DNA of 47,500 nt from Bigelowiella natans CCMP2755 (lineage: Eukaryota; Cercozoa; Chlorarachniophyceae): contig ADNK01000763.1 of assembly GCA_000320545.1 (NCBI GenBank), positions 1 to 47,500 of the forward strand, in the 5' to 3' direction. This document shows, one piece after another, positions 1 through 12,599 of this stretch (position 1 is its first letter; each line of letters opens with the position of its first letter). The position numbers were made by a program, and so were the translations under genes. Below the pieces are notes generated by a model, which saw nothing but the letters and a program-made list of their open reading frames with translations, did not search any database and had not been told where the DNA came from.

Positions 1-35
<35 letters not shown>

Positions 36-36
36 C
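1..36. repeat. (CT)n microsatellite in an intron
   Basis: Positions 1-33 are a pure CT run. It lies directly downstream (on the minus strand) of the donor of the last visible exon of the neighbouring gene, so it is probably intronic. Confidence 0.8.
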
Positions 37-908
37 CAGCAGCTAGAAATGACCCCACCTTATACTCCGTCCGCACATCCACAAGAGAATGCTTCAAGGA
101 GTCCACAAAGTCTGGAGGTATTATCGGGAGGGGGGGAGGGGTGGGTGAGGGGATGATTGTTGAGCGAAGAGGTGAGAATCTGTATCTTGGTAAACGTAGC
201 TGCTGCTGCTGGTGGTGGTGGTGCTGCTTACTGTCAATGTGAGATTTGTTGGGATCGAAATGGGTCATCTCGGCAGGCTTGATGTCCAGGTTCAAATTGA
301 CGTTCTGCGTTGGTGATAAACAACATGACGAAAGGGAACAACGACGACAAGAAGCATGCCTCAGAAGTAGTAGCAGTAGTAGCAGTTGAAGTAGTAGCTG
401 TTGTTGTTCGTCACTAGCGTATCAATACAAATAAATAAATCTATATGTGTATGCATGCTTATCCTCTCTCTCTCTCTCTCTCTCTCTCTCCCCCCACTCT
501 CTCCCTCTGTGTATTCGTGTGTGAGCCTGTGTGGATAATAACAATAATAATAATAATACCCTCCCGTTGAATAGCGCTTCCCTGACGAATTCGGAGCTCA
601 ACACAAGTTGGTCCCGATGGATGTGCTCGCACGTCCCTGGCGCTCGGAGTGTGAACGTGTCGTTCTTGAACTTGAGCCGAGGATCCTTCGACTTTCCGCA
701 TTTCTTCCTCACACTGACCGTTGTTATTATCAGTAATATCACAAGAGATTCGACTCCGATTAGTATCGAGATCCTGAGCTTCCGTGTAGGTAGGTGTGGG
801 GGTGGGGTGGGGGGGGGATTCGAATGGAGACCTTGCCAACACTTTGTCGATGACCACAGCGCCAGTGAGCTTCGAGTCGAATGGCACCGCCGTCCTGTCA
901 CCAGTCAT
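37..908 (-). CDS. Unidentified protein, 5' part, runs off the left edge
   Basis: Four minus-strand exons join in phase: 832-908 (ATG at 908), 560-713, 232-304 and 37-111. Every border has GT and AG. The joined reading is open and has normal protein composition (for example HFDPNKSHID, then VDSLKHSLVDVRTEY). An earlier segment reads FVREALFNGR. I recognise no family. There is no signal peptide or obvious membrane segment in the roughly 125 visible residues. Introns hold CT and TTA/TTG repeats. The 3' part lies outside the window. Function is unknown; the exon chain is fairly sure, the start less so. Confidence 0.55.
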
Positions 909-1068
909 TATTTGAGACGGGGAAGGTGGGTAAGAGAGATATAAAATATAAGATATAATCACTTATTGGAAAGAATAATAAGCCAATTTCTGGAGAAATG
1001 AGAAACAGATCCTCCTCTTCATAGTCTCTACTCTCGCTGTCTATACTCCTCTCTTCGTTAAGCGCTTC

Positions 1069-1437
1069 TTACTTTTTGATCGGGACGAAGGGGAACACCT
1101 CTACGATGTATACGGTCATATTTTTGTTTTCGAACAGAGACTTGGGTAGAGGCGACTGGTGCTCATACTGGCGAACGCAAGGAACATATCCAAATCAGCC
1201 CATGTGACGTTAAAGCATGCATCCATAGATCTCTATCGAAATGAACAAATTTGGTATTCGTCACCGAGGGTACAAGCCACGGGAAGTCATCTTCCTTCGT
1301 TTCTCGTTTACGCTTCAATGCTGTCGCTTGGTAATGTTGCACAGCGTGATTATTGTAATCCCAGTCGCTCTCAGGGCGATCCTTCAAACGCAACAGAGGA
1401 TTAAATTCGAACAATGTGGAGATCATACACGCACACA

Positions 1438-1476
<39 letters not shown>

Positions 1477-1813
1477 TATTAATAACAATATACAAATATA
1501 TTAAAGAGGTAACTACCAGAAGTAGGCGAATCGAATTATCGGCCATATTTTTGACAATATCTTGCAGTTCATCCAACTGAGCGGAGATGACGTCTACCAC
1601 AGCACTTGCCCTCGGGGCTAAGAGCATCGTTGCCTGTCCAATTCTAGCCAGCCTTGCGCGCATGATGGCTATATTCGATATGATGTTGGTGGTTACAGAA
1701 GATCGTCTGTTATCCGGGATACCGGGGGAAGGAGCTCGCTTGTGTTCGCCATTCGGAAGACTGTTTCCATGTCCATCCGAGTTCAAAATTGATGCCTTGA
1801 TGTCTGACGCCAT
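1069..1813 (-). CDS. Unidentified small protein
   Basis: Exon 1 spans 1517-1813 (ATG at 1813, 99 codons, begins MASDIKAS). It has a helical stretch that includes the residues RLARIGQATMLLAPRA. The intron 1381-1516 carries an (AC)n run. Exon 2 starts at 1380 with DRPESDWDYNNH and reads to about 1200 through a basic segment (ALKRKRETKEDD). The last exon appears to be 1069-1167, ending VEVFPFVPIKK and TAA; the exact donor before it could not be fixed. The size and helical amino end would suit a small subunit of a nuclear complex, but no family is recognised. Confidence 0.5.
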
Positions 1814-2819
1814 CGTGGCTGATCGGGAAAAATAAGGTCCTTTATCTCAGTGCTTTGCGAAAGCGTTCCTCGATACTTTCTAGCAATAATATTGTAATCG
1901 CACTGCTAGCAAATCCCGACCGTATTAGTCGCAGATGTGGTAGGTAGGATGTGGATGCGAAATGAAAAGAGTCACCTCGATCTAGACTACAACCGCAAGG
2001 TAGCTAACCAAGTTAGGCAATTTTATTTTTCGCTGGATAAGATCCCTCAGGGCTCCTCCTGCGACAGTGGGTCCAATGGATATGTCAAACACAAGTCAAA
2101 AAAGTGATGGGAGTAACATCACGTGTGAGTAGATCTTTTGAGTTTCGCCTCGTAGGAATCAAATTTCAAATAGCCCCATCTAGGGATCAATGTTTTCCGT
2201 TCCCGTTTTGTGGGTTCAATTTAAGAAGAGGGATGTCACCAGGGCACTAAGGGAAGTTTGGGGGGGGGGGAAGAATCTTACTCGGCCGCCCTAGGATTAA
2301 CTCCTTTGGCGTTCAGATTTTATTGAGTGAACCAGGAAATACAGTGCGTTTTTACAAAAACTACCGCAAATCTCCAGTCTTAGCACACAATCCATCACCC
2401 GCCGACCCGGCCGGAAACCGATGTATTTCGAGAAAACGACATGCAAGCTCAAGCGTCTCTATGCCTGAGAAACACAGGCACATTAAAGAGAAAACACTGT
2501 GCGTTTCCCACGTGCGACATAAAATTTCTTGCTCCTCAGATAAGCTTATCAGGGAACTCATCGGAGGAGTCGTGCGTGCACCGGCAACTTACACTTCGCT
2601 CCGCCCCGTGGCCACATCCGAAGGACCAGCAGCATTGGTAGATCGAGCCCCCGAAACGCCTCGGCATAGGTGAGCCTTATCATGATCTGAAAAATAAGAA
2701 ATGGACGAATGACGAGACTATGGGCGGTGGATGATGTGAATAGGAAGAGGAAATAGGGCGCGGGCGCGACGATACGTTCAAGACGTCTTTCGCTTATTTC
2801 CAACTGAAACCCTACAAAG
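1814..2819. other. Divergent spacer between unidentified gene and zinc-finger gene
   Basis: About 1 kb with no supported coding exon. It should hold both promoters. ORFs at 2323-2673 (plus) and 2558-2827 (minus) are open, but they have no splice-consistent partners. An upstream exon of the zinc-finger gene cannot be excluded, because its ATG directly follows an AG. A short G run lies near 2260. CTAG palindromes are scarce here, unlike in the convergent spacers. Confidence 0.45.
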
Positions 2820-3536
2820 ATGTACAAGCGTCTGAAGGCCCATGCGTCAATATATTTAACTGCTGAGGAACTTGGAGTCTCCGACTATGAGGACGAAGAT
2901 GGAGAAGATTTTCCGGGAGGAGAGGGGCTCATGGGGGATCTAGGGCCTCAAGTTTACGGGCTCGATGAGGACGAAGATGAAGAGGATGATGTCCCTCGGA
3001 GAATGGTAATTTTAACGACATCTAGTTAAGCATGCTTATTCGTGCATCATTCATGTTACCTGTAAGAAAACTAAGTTGCTCGAAAGAAGTTGTTGATCGT
3101 TATCAGCACCTTGCGTCTCTCGTTTTGCATTCATCTCTTACCTCAATCTGCCCGATAAGGTGTGATCCTCAGCCCCCTAACAACAACACCCCTGTAGATG
3201 TGCCGGATATGTCCCGAAAAGCTGTTAAATTCTGAGCAGGACGTGGAGAAACACCTGAACTCCCTTGTAAGGACACCACACCGATTTATTAAAAATTGAC
3301 GGCAGTGAAGAGATTAAGATGTTCGCAACGCAATATTACGCAATCTTCTCCTAACCGTAGGGCCATCTCAAGTCCATGAAATCTTACCTCAAAATAGTCC
3401 GTGAGGGTGAAGAGAAGGTCTTGAAATCATCCTGTCGCCCAATCCCGCCTGATGCGTCGATACTGTGTGCAACGTGCAGGAGGCAGTGGAAAGGGAAATA
3501 ACAGAGCTCGAGGTATCCTCAACCCAAAGCACATAT

Positions 3537-3581
<45 letters not shown>

Positions 3582-4194
3582 TGCACTACGAATAACATAG
3601 CATAACTGCCCCATCATCATTAGGAAAAGCTTTCGGAGAAGTGGAAAAATTCCAAGGGGACGGCAACAAGTGGGCAAAAGAAGAAGAAGAAGAAAAAGAA
3701 GAAGAAGAAGAAGAAAACGAAGTCGGAAGACGAAACAGAAGGAGAACAACCGAGGAAAAAGGTATTGGTGCGACACCCTGGATGCTTGCCAGGACCACTG
3801 AAAAACTCAAAATGCACCACATTTACAATGATATAGAAACAAAGGAGGGAGAAGAAGAAAAATGGGGGCGCTGACGACGATGAGAAAGATGCAACGAATA
3901 CGAAGAAGAAAAGGTAACCCAAAAATGCTAATACATGCTGGCCATTCACACCTACTTGTCCGTGCCTGCAGAAAACGGAAAGGAAAAAATACTCGCATGC
4001 GTGAGCGGAAAGAGAGAGAAGAAGCAAATAAAAGGCGGAAAACAAATCCTGATGACGATGCTGGCGAAGAAACGATTAGAAGCGTTGAAAAAAAGAAACA
4101 GCCTAAAGTGAAAAGAGCAAAAAAGAAAAAGACAACAAAGGGAGCGAAGCAGCAGCAGCGGCAGAAAACAGGGTCAAATAAGAAGGGGAAATGA
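2820..4194 (+). CDS. Lys-rich protein with one U1-type C2H2 zinc finger
   Basis: Seven exons join in phase to 255 residues: 2820-3005, 3198-3266, 3361-3417, 3480-3512, 3624-3761, 3852-3913 and 3972-4194 (TGA). The amino end (MYKRLKAH) is followed by a very acidic stretch. Then comes CRICPEK with the pattern C-x2-C-x13-H-x5-H across the exon 2/3 junction, which is the spacing of U1/matrin-type zinc fingers that bind double-stranded RNA or ribosome-assembly partners. Next is a charged helix (EAVEREITELEEKL), then long lysine runs with several basic patches typical of nucleolar proteins. A (GT)n run sits in intron 4. The likely role is RNA or ribosome biogenesis in the nucleus; this is inferred from composition only. 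The start is the first ATG and could be further upstream. Confidence 0.72.
3540..3579. repeat. (GT)n microsatellite in an intron
   Basis: About 20 GT units inside intron 4 of the zinc-finger gene, just after its donor. Confidence 0.9.
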
Positions 4195-5189
4195 AGCGCA
4201 ACTCGGGTCATTATTATTGTGCACGTATGCACTCATAAATGTTACTTTATGCAAACTAAAAACATCATCGGAAAGCTCGGGCTCGCTTCCACGAGGTTTG
4301 CATACTATATAATGCAACATACATACAACGCAAACACGCATAGCTTGCAGATATATGGTGCAGTAGCTAGCTAGCGTGACAAAGAGTATTGCACGCGCAA
4401 TATCCGTCTTATTAAATATTAGTTCCGATGATGATTGCGATCCGCAGACTGACTGGGTACCGGTAACCACCATGCATGTGCAAGCTAGCAAGGTACAGAT
4501 GTGCGCCATCGATCGTATCAATCATGATCGCGACTGCAATATGAAGCGGCGGGGAAGGCTGCCATGTGTGAGCCGGCTACTAGTGTTATCACGATGCTCT
4601 AGCTATACATTAGCACTACTTTTCTTATGTCATCTAGATTATATGTATACGCTCTAGGCGCGATGAGGACCGTATGCTGGTAGTCACCTAGCATAACATT
4701 ATAGCTTCTTTATGCATACACTATATTGCTCAATATCATTTTTTCAGAAGGCTGTTGTGTTGATCGGGTGCTTACAATTTATTCCTAAATTATACTTTTC
4801 AAGCAAACTGCATGCGGCATCTGGAATGGAGTCGGCCGGGGACCGGTCGATTCGATATCAGAGCACATGATGTGGTTGTAAAATAAAGAAACGCGTCAGA
4901 GTGCGTTTTAAATTAAATATTCACTCATTTTCGAGGAAAGATAATGCTATATTTTGCCTGTGTAGATCGAACTTCAGGGGGCGCTGAAATCAACGTGTTA
5001 AACCTTCTCTTGGCGATATGCACGACCAGTCTTTCACACACCTCTCTGAAAGGCGAAGAATTTCCCCTTCTACTGTGAAAGCACGCTGCTACTGTGCAAG
5101 CGCACTACGTGGTCTCTATCTGCCTCGATCGCAGAAGAGGTAAAAATTGTCCTACGCCTTTCTTCCTATCATTATTTTTCTCTTTTTCC
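4195..5189. other. Convergent 3'-3' spacer with CTAG palindromes (block 1)
   Basis: No coding exon seen. It lies between the stop of the plus-strand zinc-finger gene and the stop of the minus-strand P450. Roughly 4300-4700 is dense in CTAG (for example GCTAGCTAGCG near 4365 and AAGCTAGCAAGG near 4480) and in GCATGC-like words. The part 4700-5189 is plain AT-richer sequence. Confidence 0.7.
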
Positions 5190-5460
5190 CTACATTGCTG
5201 CCGCAACCGTCTCCTCGGAAGACGGAGCGTTCACAGCGGGAGACGATGATGACGACGACGACGACGACGACGAGGACGGTTTATTATCCTGATACTGTCT
5301 TGGTGACACCTTGCACCACAATCCGTTGCGCGTGTGTATGGTGGCCCCTGTGTTCGTTCCCACCTGGAGAAGAAAAAGAAGGCAAAAAAGAAAGAAAAAT
5401 AAGAAAACGACGACGGGAGGCGTCAGAACCCAGGAGTACCAAGTAGCAACACATTAAAAG

Positions 5461-5506
<46 letters not shown>

Positions 5507-6396
5507 CATATAGTCTCTGTCATCACGAATGGTCGATGTTACATTGCCTACGGGGATGGGGAGAATTACTACCATCGACGGCTCGCTGGTTGGCGCTGTG
5601 AAGTCAAAGTCATACCTCCGAAGTATCATAGCGAGGGCCACAGTTGCCTGCACCAATAAAATCACCGCACACACAAGAAGGAGGGGGGGGGGGGGGGGGG
5701 AGAGTTTCAGAGCAATCCCTGCGGATCCAAACTGCTGCACCCTCCGCCTTGGCGCACATTGATTGTTTAAAAATAGATGAAGAATAAAAGGCACCTCGAG
5801 CATGGCGAACACGTCCCCGACGCATTTACGACTCCCGCCCCCAAATGGTATGTAGGCAAAGTCCGTGGAGTCCTCGGTCGGATATAATCTGGGATGGGGG
5901 GCGAGAGGGGGGGGTGAGCATTATTTTCGAGAGCATTGCTTGCGCCGGTACGCACTACTGCTGCTTCTTTGGCGTTTTTCCGTATACGAGTAGTACCTTC
6001 CCTTCCAAAGCTTAGGATCGTACCCTTTCCAATACGGCGCTGCTTCTGGGTTCTAATAGTAATAGCAGGAGATAGAGAGAGGAGGGGGGGGGGGGGGGAG
6101 ACGGAGGAGGGGGGGCGTTATGGGAAAACTCACGGAACATGTTATAAACAAAAGTCTGTTGCTTCTCCTCTTCCTCCTCCTCCTCCTCCTCCTCCTTCCC
6201 GATATCGTTATTTTTAAATTATCAAGGTGTGTCTATTATTACTATTATTGCCATTATCATTTATTATTATGGTTGTTGTTGTTGTTGTTGTTGTTGTTGT
6301 ACCTTAAACGGTTTGAAGAACCTTTCTGGGTTGAACCTATCTGGTTCCTCCCAAAACTGGTGGTACAGAGAAGCGCAAGCAACCCAGTTATTTTTC

Positions 6397-6436
<40 letters not shown>

Positions 6437-7651
6437 TGCAATTTCGTGAGGGGGGAGAGAATGGAAGCGGTATATTGGCTGGTGCTATTTACCGTACACA
6501 TTCTTCATACAACAACAACGACGACTACTACCACTACCGCTGCTACATTTCCTACTAACTACCAGTGGTGAGCGATGAAGGTTATACGAGGAGATGAAAA
6601 TATCAGCGCCTGTTCAGACGTAGCATACACAACAACAACAACAACAACAACAACAAACACGACTCAGTGAGAGGAATAAACGAGTGGTTTCTTCTTCGTC
6701 TCCCCCCCCCCCCTCTCGAACGAAGGTGTTCACAATTCTCGATCGCATGATACCTCGCGGCAATTTGGTCTCCTGCTCTGCCCCACCCTTCGGCAGCACC
6801 TGCAGCAAAACACCACGACATATCACATGATATTCGATAAATACACGTGCTAAGAGAAGCAAGAAAGCAACAACGCGTACCGTCGTGGCGCATGCTTACG
6901 ATGCGCGAATACTTAGGCTGTTTGCTCCTCACACTCTCTCTCTCTCTCTCTCTCTCTCACTCACTCACCGTCTCCTCCAGCGCTCTACGGATAAGCAGCG
7001 GCGGTTCTGGGTACATCCGCAGTGATTCTGCGATTGTAACGCGGACGAGGGGCATGTTCACGATGTCTTCGTAGGTCGGCGCGCGGTCGCCGATGACCTC
7101 ATCCACCTTTTCGGATAGTAGGTGTCAATCAATAGATGGCTTTTTTCAGTACGTGTCAATGCATACATGGAGATCTTACTATGAATTGGGAAGGGGAAAA
7201 AATAAATAGGGAATGATTTTCTATCCCCCCCGTTTCTCGAAGTCTCGTTGAGGCAGCTGGCAAGCGAGCGAGAAAGGAGGGGAGAGGAGTGGAGAGGGGG
7301 ATAAGAAGCGACGACCTCTTTCCGGATCTTCTGAAGCAGTTCTGGTTGCTGCATCAGCTCAAAGAGTGCCCATGTCAGCGCAGACGCCGTAGTTTCGTGG
7401 CCTGAGGAGCAGGAGCAGGAGCAGGAGGAGGAGGAGGAGGAGGAGGAGGAGGAGGAGGAGGGAGGGAGGGAGGGAGGGATGATGGTCAGAGATAGACTGA
7501 GGAAGGAAAAAGGTGCATCATCGTGGAAATAATTAATAGCATCGAGGGGGAAAGAGCACGGCGCGAGCGCTCATATTACGAAAGGACCCTCCTTTGCCCA
7601 CCCTTCAATTTTAACTGAGATTGATCGATGTGATTGTGCGTGTGTGTGCGT

Positions 7652-7720
<69 letters not shown>

Positions 7721-8113
7721 CGTGCGTGTGCTCTGGTGACCTGCAATGAGCATCGTCATTAGGTCGTCTCTCAGCTGCCGTGAGGAGGTAGGCTCATCAC
7801 GCATATCAACCAAGAACCTTAGGAGATGGAACGGTGATTAGATCGATCATCACAAACGGGGAACTCAATTATCATCACTCTATCTTGCCTCTCCATCTTA
7901 CCGCAATAGCGAAGGATTTTCCATTGCATTGTAGTCCCTATTTTCTATGGTCTCCAGATCTGCCTCGTCCCTGCTGCTCAGCGCAGCTAAATATAAACAG
8001 TCCTCAGCATCGCAATTTACATCAACACGCTCAAAAAGAAGTGTTGGGTGCAAAGAGAATAAGCATGTGATAACTAGCTTCGCTTGTAGATCGCTACACG
8101 AGAGCTGCCCGTC

Positions 8114-8153
<40 letters not shown>

Positions 8154-8298
8154 TGTGGCGATCGCTCGGAGTCTCTCAAACCCATGCACACGAATGAAGC
8201 AAGCAAAAATCCCACCTTCTATAGCGGTGTCGAGCTTTTCGTTCATGAGTGCCATGTTACTAGCGAACGCACGCTGTCTTGGGATCAAACGGTCTGCG

Positions 8299-8336
<38 letters not shown>

Positions 8337-9209
8337 CACGATGGTGATGGTGATGAGTACTATGAGAGTTGTTTCTCTACTCACGTTTGGTTTCAGTGGA
8401 AAGGCCACTATGTGTGACTGTTTGAGTGGGCGGGCATGAGGTTGGCGATTTTATTTTTCTTCCCCTTCATATGCATGATAATTACCCGCTAACGGCAGCT
8501 TCCAATATGGGAGGGGGATCATCGATCGATGCTCAGCCTAAGTCGTGTGTGGGAGGATGAGAATGAGTAGGAAGTGAGGGGGGGGGGGGGGGAGGAGGGA
8601 GAGGGGCCGACCGCGGCAGCCGGTGAAATCATCACAGAAATGGCAAGACGAAAAAGAGTGAGGGATTTTCCAGCTCAACAAGTAGTACATGCGACGCGTA
8701 GGGGAGGGGAGGGGGATGGCGGCGTTGTGCTGCTTGTGTTTACCTCTCTGAGTGTGTCGATCGCAGCCTTGACAACAGGCGATGTTTTCTGGGTTGATTC
8801 AAACTCGTAGTTGAACACCTGGGAGGAGGAGTAGTAGTGGAGTGGAGATAATAGTAGTAGTGGTAGTAGTAGCGGTGAGTTGAAGATAGACACACACGAA
8901 GACAGACAGGCAGACGCACAACGTGATGATCGTGCGCGATGAAGAGTGCTTCTTAGGGGTGTTACGAAGAATATTGACACATGTCTGTTAGAAGCAAGTG
9001 TCATCATCTTCTTTTACCGCTTTTCCAATAATGTCCAGGGCAACACTTCCAAATCTTTCTTCCATGTCGCGCGGTTCCCCTGACACGATGATTTTGGTAA
9101 ATTGGTGAGGAAGTATTGAGTATTGTAAGGAGCGCACAGGTCAATGTCAGAAATGAAACATCCCCGGGGGGGGGGGAACATGCATAATTTCGACTATGTT
9201 GTTTCTGTC

Positions 9210-9245
<36 letters not shown>

Positions 9246-11898
9246 CGTGTTATCATTTGCTTCGTACCCGTTGTGGCGGCAACGTCGAGGTCCTCGATGA
9301 GGGTACTTGAGGCACTGACAACACCACCACCATAATCGTAATTGAGTGGCGGACAACGAAGGTTCGATTTGGGATCAGGGAGAGAGGGGGGGACAAATTC
9401 CGATTTTCACGGACAAGAAGACGTATGGGATAATGGTGTGGGGTCCATTGCGCATCATTGCTTCGGAGTATCATCTTGATGTTTTTCTCTATGTTTCTTG
9501 TTTTACCGTCCGAAGACCGAGATCATTCCATCAAGCCAGCGCTTGTGGAACCCAGGAACGATAGCCCTCCTTCGTGGGGGGGGGAAGAACAACAAAGTAA
9601 TGTATTAGCGGAAGGAAAGATATACGCTATCGACCTTTGAAGTAGCTGGTGAATAGGAAACGTGACTGCCACCGCACGTTGTGTGCGTATTGTGTTTGCT
9701 GCTTCTGTGCATGTGCATGTGCATTGTGTGCATGTTCGGATATTACCTCCTCTGCTTCCATATGACTGGGTCTGCGGGGATGAGGCCTTTTCCCATAATA
9801 TCCTCCAATATTTCAGCCAAAACCCCTTTGTCATATGCCGTTGGCGGAGACCTTCCAATGTGATGTTGGGAGGAGGAGGAGGAGTAGGAGGGGGGGGGGG
9901 TTGGTAGTGGTGGTAGAGGAAAAGGAGAGGACGAATCAGATGATGGTAATGCAATCAGACAAAAAGTTGCACAGCAGCGTGAGCTGTGGTGTCGCTTCAT
10001 AATAAAATAGAGGGGAAGTAGTAGGGTCGTCGTGTACACATTACTTGAGGATCTCCTTCGTAATGACGGGATCAGAAACAACGATGAAAGACCTGATGGT
10101 TAGGAAAAGGGGGAAGATTTAGGTTGGGGCCTTCTTCGCAATGCTAACCACTGAAATGTCAAGAAGCGATTACTTTGGGCCAAAGCAGAGCTTATAGATA
10201 GGCCCGAACTCTTGCTGGAAGGCGTTTAGGGCCAAGTACATCGTTCCATCCGTCAGTCCTACACGATAGTCAGCAGCAGAATGATTGGTTGATTGACAGT
10301 TTGGACACTATTCACAGTAGGACAATAAGTTAATCGCAGCCAAGATGGCAAGCACGATCTCATCAGGGAGCAGCTGGTATTTTGACGGAGGACGGTGAGA
10401 TGTTAATGCAGCTCTTCTGTACTCACCGTCGAGACTTCCAGTAGCGATTGGAGTACCGTCTTTTGAGGGATATCCTCCGTATATCTTTAAGAAAAGATCA
10501 GTGTTAGAAATCGCCATCAAGCATCTGGGAGAGAGTAGAAAAAGAGGGGAAAGGGAGGAAGGGGGGACAGCTCCTTCGCATCGAAGAGACCTCTTCAATG
10601 TTAGCCTTGAAGATTTGCATCGTATCTCCCAGCCTCAGCTTCTCCCTTTATGAGAGAACAACGAGCCAGATGGTGGTCAGTGTCTTGCCATTCGTCATCA
10701 CACATACACTGACGACTGACGTTGTCGGAGCACTTGTAGTATATACGACGACGACAAACAACCATGGCATGCATCATTTCGTCTTTTACCCTGGCTTGCC
10801 TGGTTGTGTGAAAGGTAATTTCCAAAAATAGTTCCACCTATGTCGAGAATTGTCAAGGATGTATTCCAGTGAGCCCTTTGAATATGCATTGCATGCTAGT
10901 GTATTGTACGGCGTTCATGAATATACCAGAACGGTAGCCCGGCTTGATCTTGTTTTCCGTACACATTGAACAACTTTGTTTCAGCCGACAAACTGTTGCA
11001 TCATCAGACAATAGGATTAGATACGGAAGGATATATCGATTTACTTATCGATATAATTTCAACCTTGCTCCAGAAGTTCCGTTTGCTACTTTGAAAGTCT
11101 TATAATCAGTAGCATCCTGAAATGCAGCACACAACACGTAATTATCGTTATTGGTATTACATTTTTGCAAAGTGTGCCATTATACAACAAATCAAATACC
11201 GCAATACGTTGAAGGTTGACAGCACAGTTCTAATTCGCTAACGTTTCTCTTATACGAAAGGATGTACCCTACCTTTAGGAAGACGTTAGGCGGTGTTGCA
11301 GATTCTAACGACGATGTTCGCGGAACAACGGCTTTGTTTCTAGGATTACGTGGTGGCTCATTCAATCCAATTCCTCCTATCACTCGGTATGCTGCTCGTG
11401 TTAAAACAGAGCGGGAAGAGGAGAAGCGTGCAGTCGCAGGACGAAAAGAGGCAACAGATTCCAATCTGATGTTCACAACACATGTCAATTAATGCCACTT
11501 TATCCGAAAGTGACAGTGAAATCTTATAACATTAGTGTTTTTGGGGGAGGAGGGGCGTGTTGAAGTAGACACGTGCCGATGGTCATCAATCCATTATCCA
11601 CATCTACTTTCTTTTACCACCCAAACATGAAATGATGGAGCACATCATTCAAGACGGGGGGGGTTATGTATTTGCACTTGGATGTCAAATAAAACAGATG
11701 TAAAAAGTTTGGCAACGACGTCTCATCCAAACTCGTTCACGCCACACATACCCATCACAAGTCTAAACAAACGGTGAAGAACAACCTGGGCGTACGGGGG
11801 ATTCCCACAGCCAGAAAGAGAATGACAGAGGCAGCCACCACTAGAAATACTTTGTAGTGGGGTCTCGTCCTCTTAGGGCGGGCGAGGAGGGGGGCCAT
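5190..11898 (-). CDS. Cytochrome P450 of the CYP97 carotenoid-hydroxylase family, plastid-targeted
   Basis: Twenty-nine exons join in phase to 715 residues (ATG 11898, TAG 5190). Exons, 5' to 3': 11786-11898, 11273-11465, 11064-11116, 10927-10992, 10790-10837, 10591-10605, 10427-10524, 10174-10258, 10045-10092, 9747-9851, 9507-9569, 9268-9314, 9018-9079, 8744-8818, 8486-8531, 8216-8293, 8075-8093, 7902-7973, 7741-7817, 7316-7401, 6969-7106, 6754-6799, 6563-6609, 6303-6356, 6134-6155, 5997-6045, 5795-5888, 5573-5647, 5190-5363. P450 marks: I-helix AGHETT, K-helix [17 protein letters not shown], and the heme-cysteine loop [14 protein letters not shown]97 marks: KGLIPAD, DIIGKAVFNYEF, IPRQRAF and TGATIHT near the end. 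CYP97 enzymes hydroxylate carotenoid rings in plastids. Exon 1 encodes a hydrophobic signal segment ([16 protein letters not shown]); exon 2 a Ser/Arg/Ala-rich stretch with VASFRPA. The 19-nt exon 8075-8093 is the least certain. Confidence 0.9.
5464..5501. repeat. (AT)n microsatellite in the last P450 intron
   Basis: An uninterrupted TA run between the last two P450 exons. Confidence 0.9.
5683..5700. repeat. Poly-G run in a P450 intron
   Basis: G homopolymer after an AAGGAGG lead. Similar G runs occur near 6082-6098, 6110 and 8579-8592 in the same gene. Confidence 0.8.
7410..7480. repeat. GGA/GGGA repeat tract in a P450 intron
   Basis: AGGAGC units grade into pure GGA and then GGGA units, directly beside the acceptor of the exon that completes the I-helix AGHETT motif. 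Confidence 0.85.
7654..7716. repeat. Compound (TC)n(TG)n microsatellite in the P450 gene
   Basis: A TC run followed by a TG run in the intron between the exons at 7316-7401 and 7741-7817. Confidence 0.85.
8119..8151. repeat. (CAG)n tract in a P450 intron
   Basis: About 10 CAG/CAA units between the 8216-8293 and 8075-8093 exons. On the gene strand it would read poly-Ala in one frame, but that reading reaches a stop and is not needed by the protein alignment. Confidence 0.75.
8299..8335. repeat. (AT)n microsatellite at a P450 acceptor
   Basis: A TA run immediately upstream (gene strand) of the acceptor of exon 8216-8293. Confidence 0.85.
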
Positions 11899-12599
11899 AG
11901 TAGGTGTCAACGCCGTTGTGGACGAGAGACGCTCTTTGACTATGTCGCTCTACTCCGTGATCATGGCAAGAAATAGCACCCAGAACATCTTGTGCACACA
12001 GATCCTCGAATGCAACCATGACAACATAACTAACTACGGTTCGACCACCCCTGTCGTACTTTCAACTTACTCTACGTCCAACAGGGACTCAGTTTAGAAG
12101 AAATAAAGGTAGTTTTCGGGAACATGCCGCCTATGTAGATTGTCGCATGTCGGAATTAGCATCAATTTCTGTGGAGCTCCGGCCCATTAGTTCCTGCGGC
12201 CTGAAGTTTTGAGTGGATAGTCTTATTTCGTCGGGAGAACTCAAGAATTGAGTGAAATATCCTGTTTTAGGCCCCTACGTCTATGGAGTTCCTCAGACGC
12301 AGATTAAAATCATGTCAGTCGAAATCAACCGTCTAATAGTGTGCTGGAAATCTCCTGAAGGCAAGGTCACAAGAGAAGTCGCCGCTCTTACGTGGCGATG
12401 AGGGGATGAATCTTGCCATTTTTGTGAAAAATCCGAACAAACATCCAGGAATTTCCATTTTCATTTGAGCAACTAGGAGAACTAGGAGAACTGCAAGCAA
12501 CATTTTCATTCGGTTGGCTACGAGGGCTTCGTCTTCTTTTTTCTTTCTTCCATCGAATCCAGTTTGTTCTCACTTGGAGCATGTCACCTCTCTCTAGCT
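11899..12599. other. Spacer 5' of the P450 gene, no supported gene
   Basis: It should contain the P450 promoter. The only notable ORF is on the minus strand at 12388-12624. It is basic and Ser-rich and begins with an ATG, but has no splice partner and no recognised motif. If alternation of strands holds, a small plus-strand gene could end here, but I cannot support one. Confidence 0.4.

Noticed and set aside
3620-4232. Minus-strand ORFs rich in Phe/Leu/Ser, looking like membrane proteins
   Set aside because: They are the complement of the Lys/Glu-rich exons of the zinc-finger gene.
10308-10420. Extra P450 exon reading [13 protein letters not shown]
   Set aside because: The flanking exons 10427-10524 and 10174-10258 join directly in phase and match CYP97 spacing without it.
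11262-11492. Plus-strand ORF of 76 codons
   Set aside because: It is the antisense of the P450 transit-peptide exon 11273-11465, which is fixed by phase on both sides.
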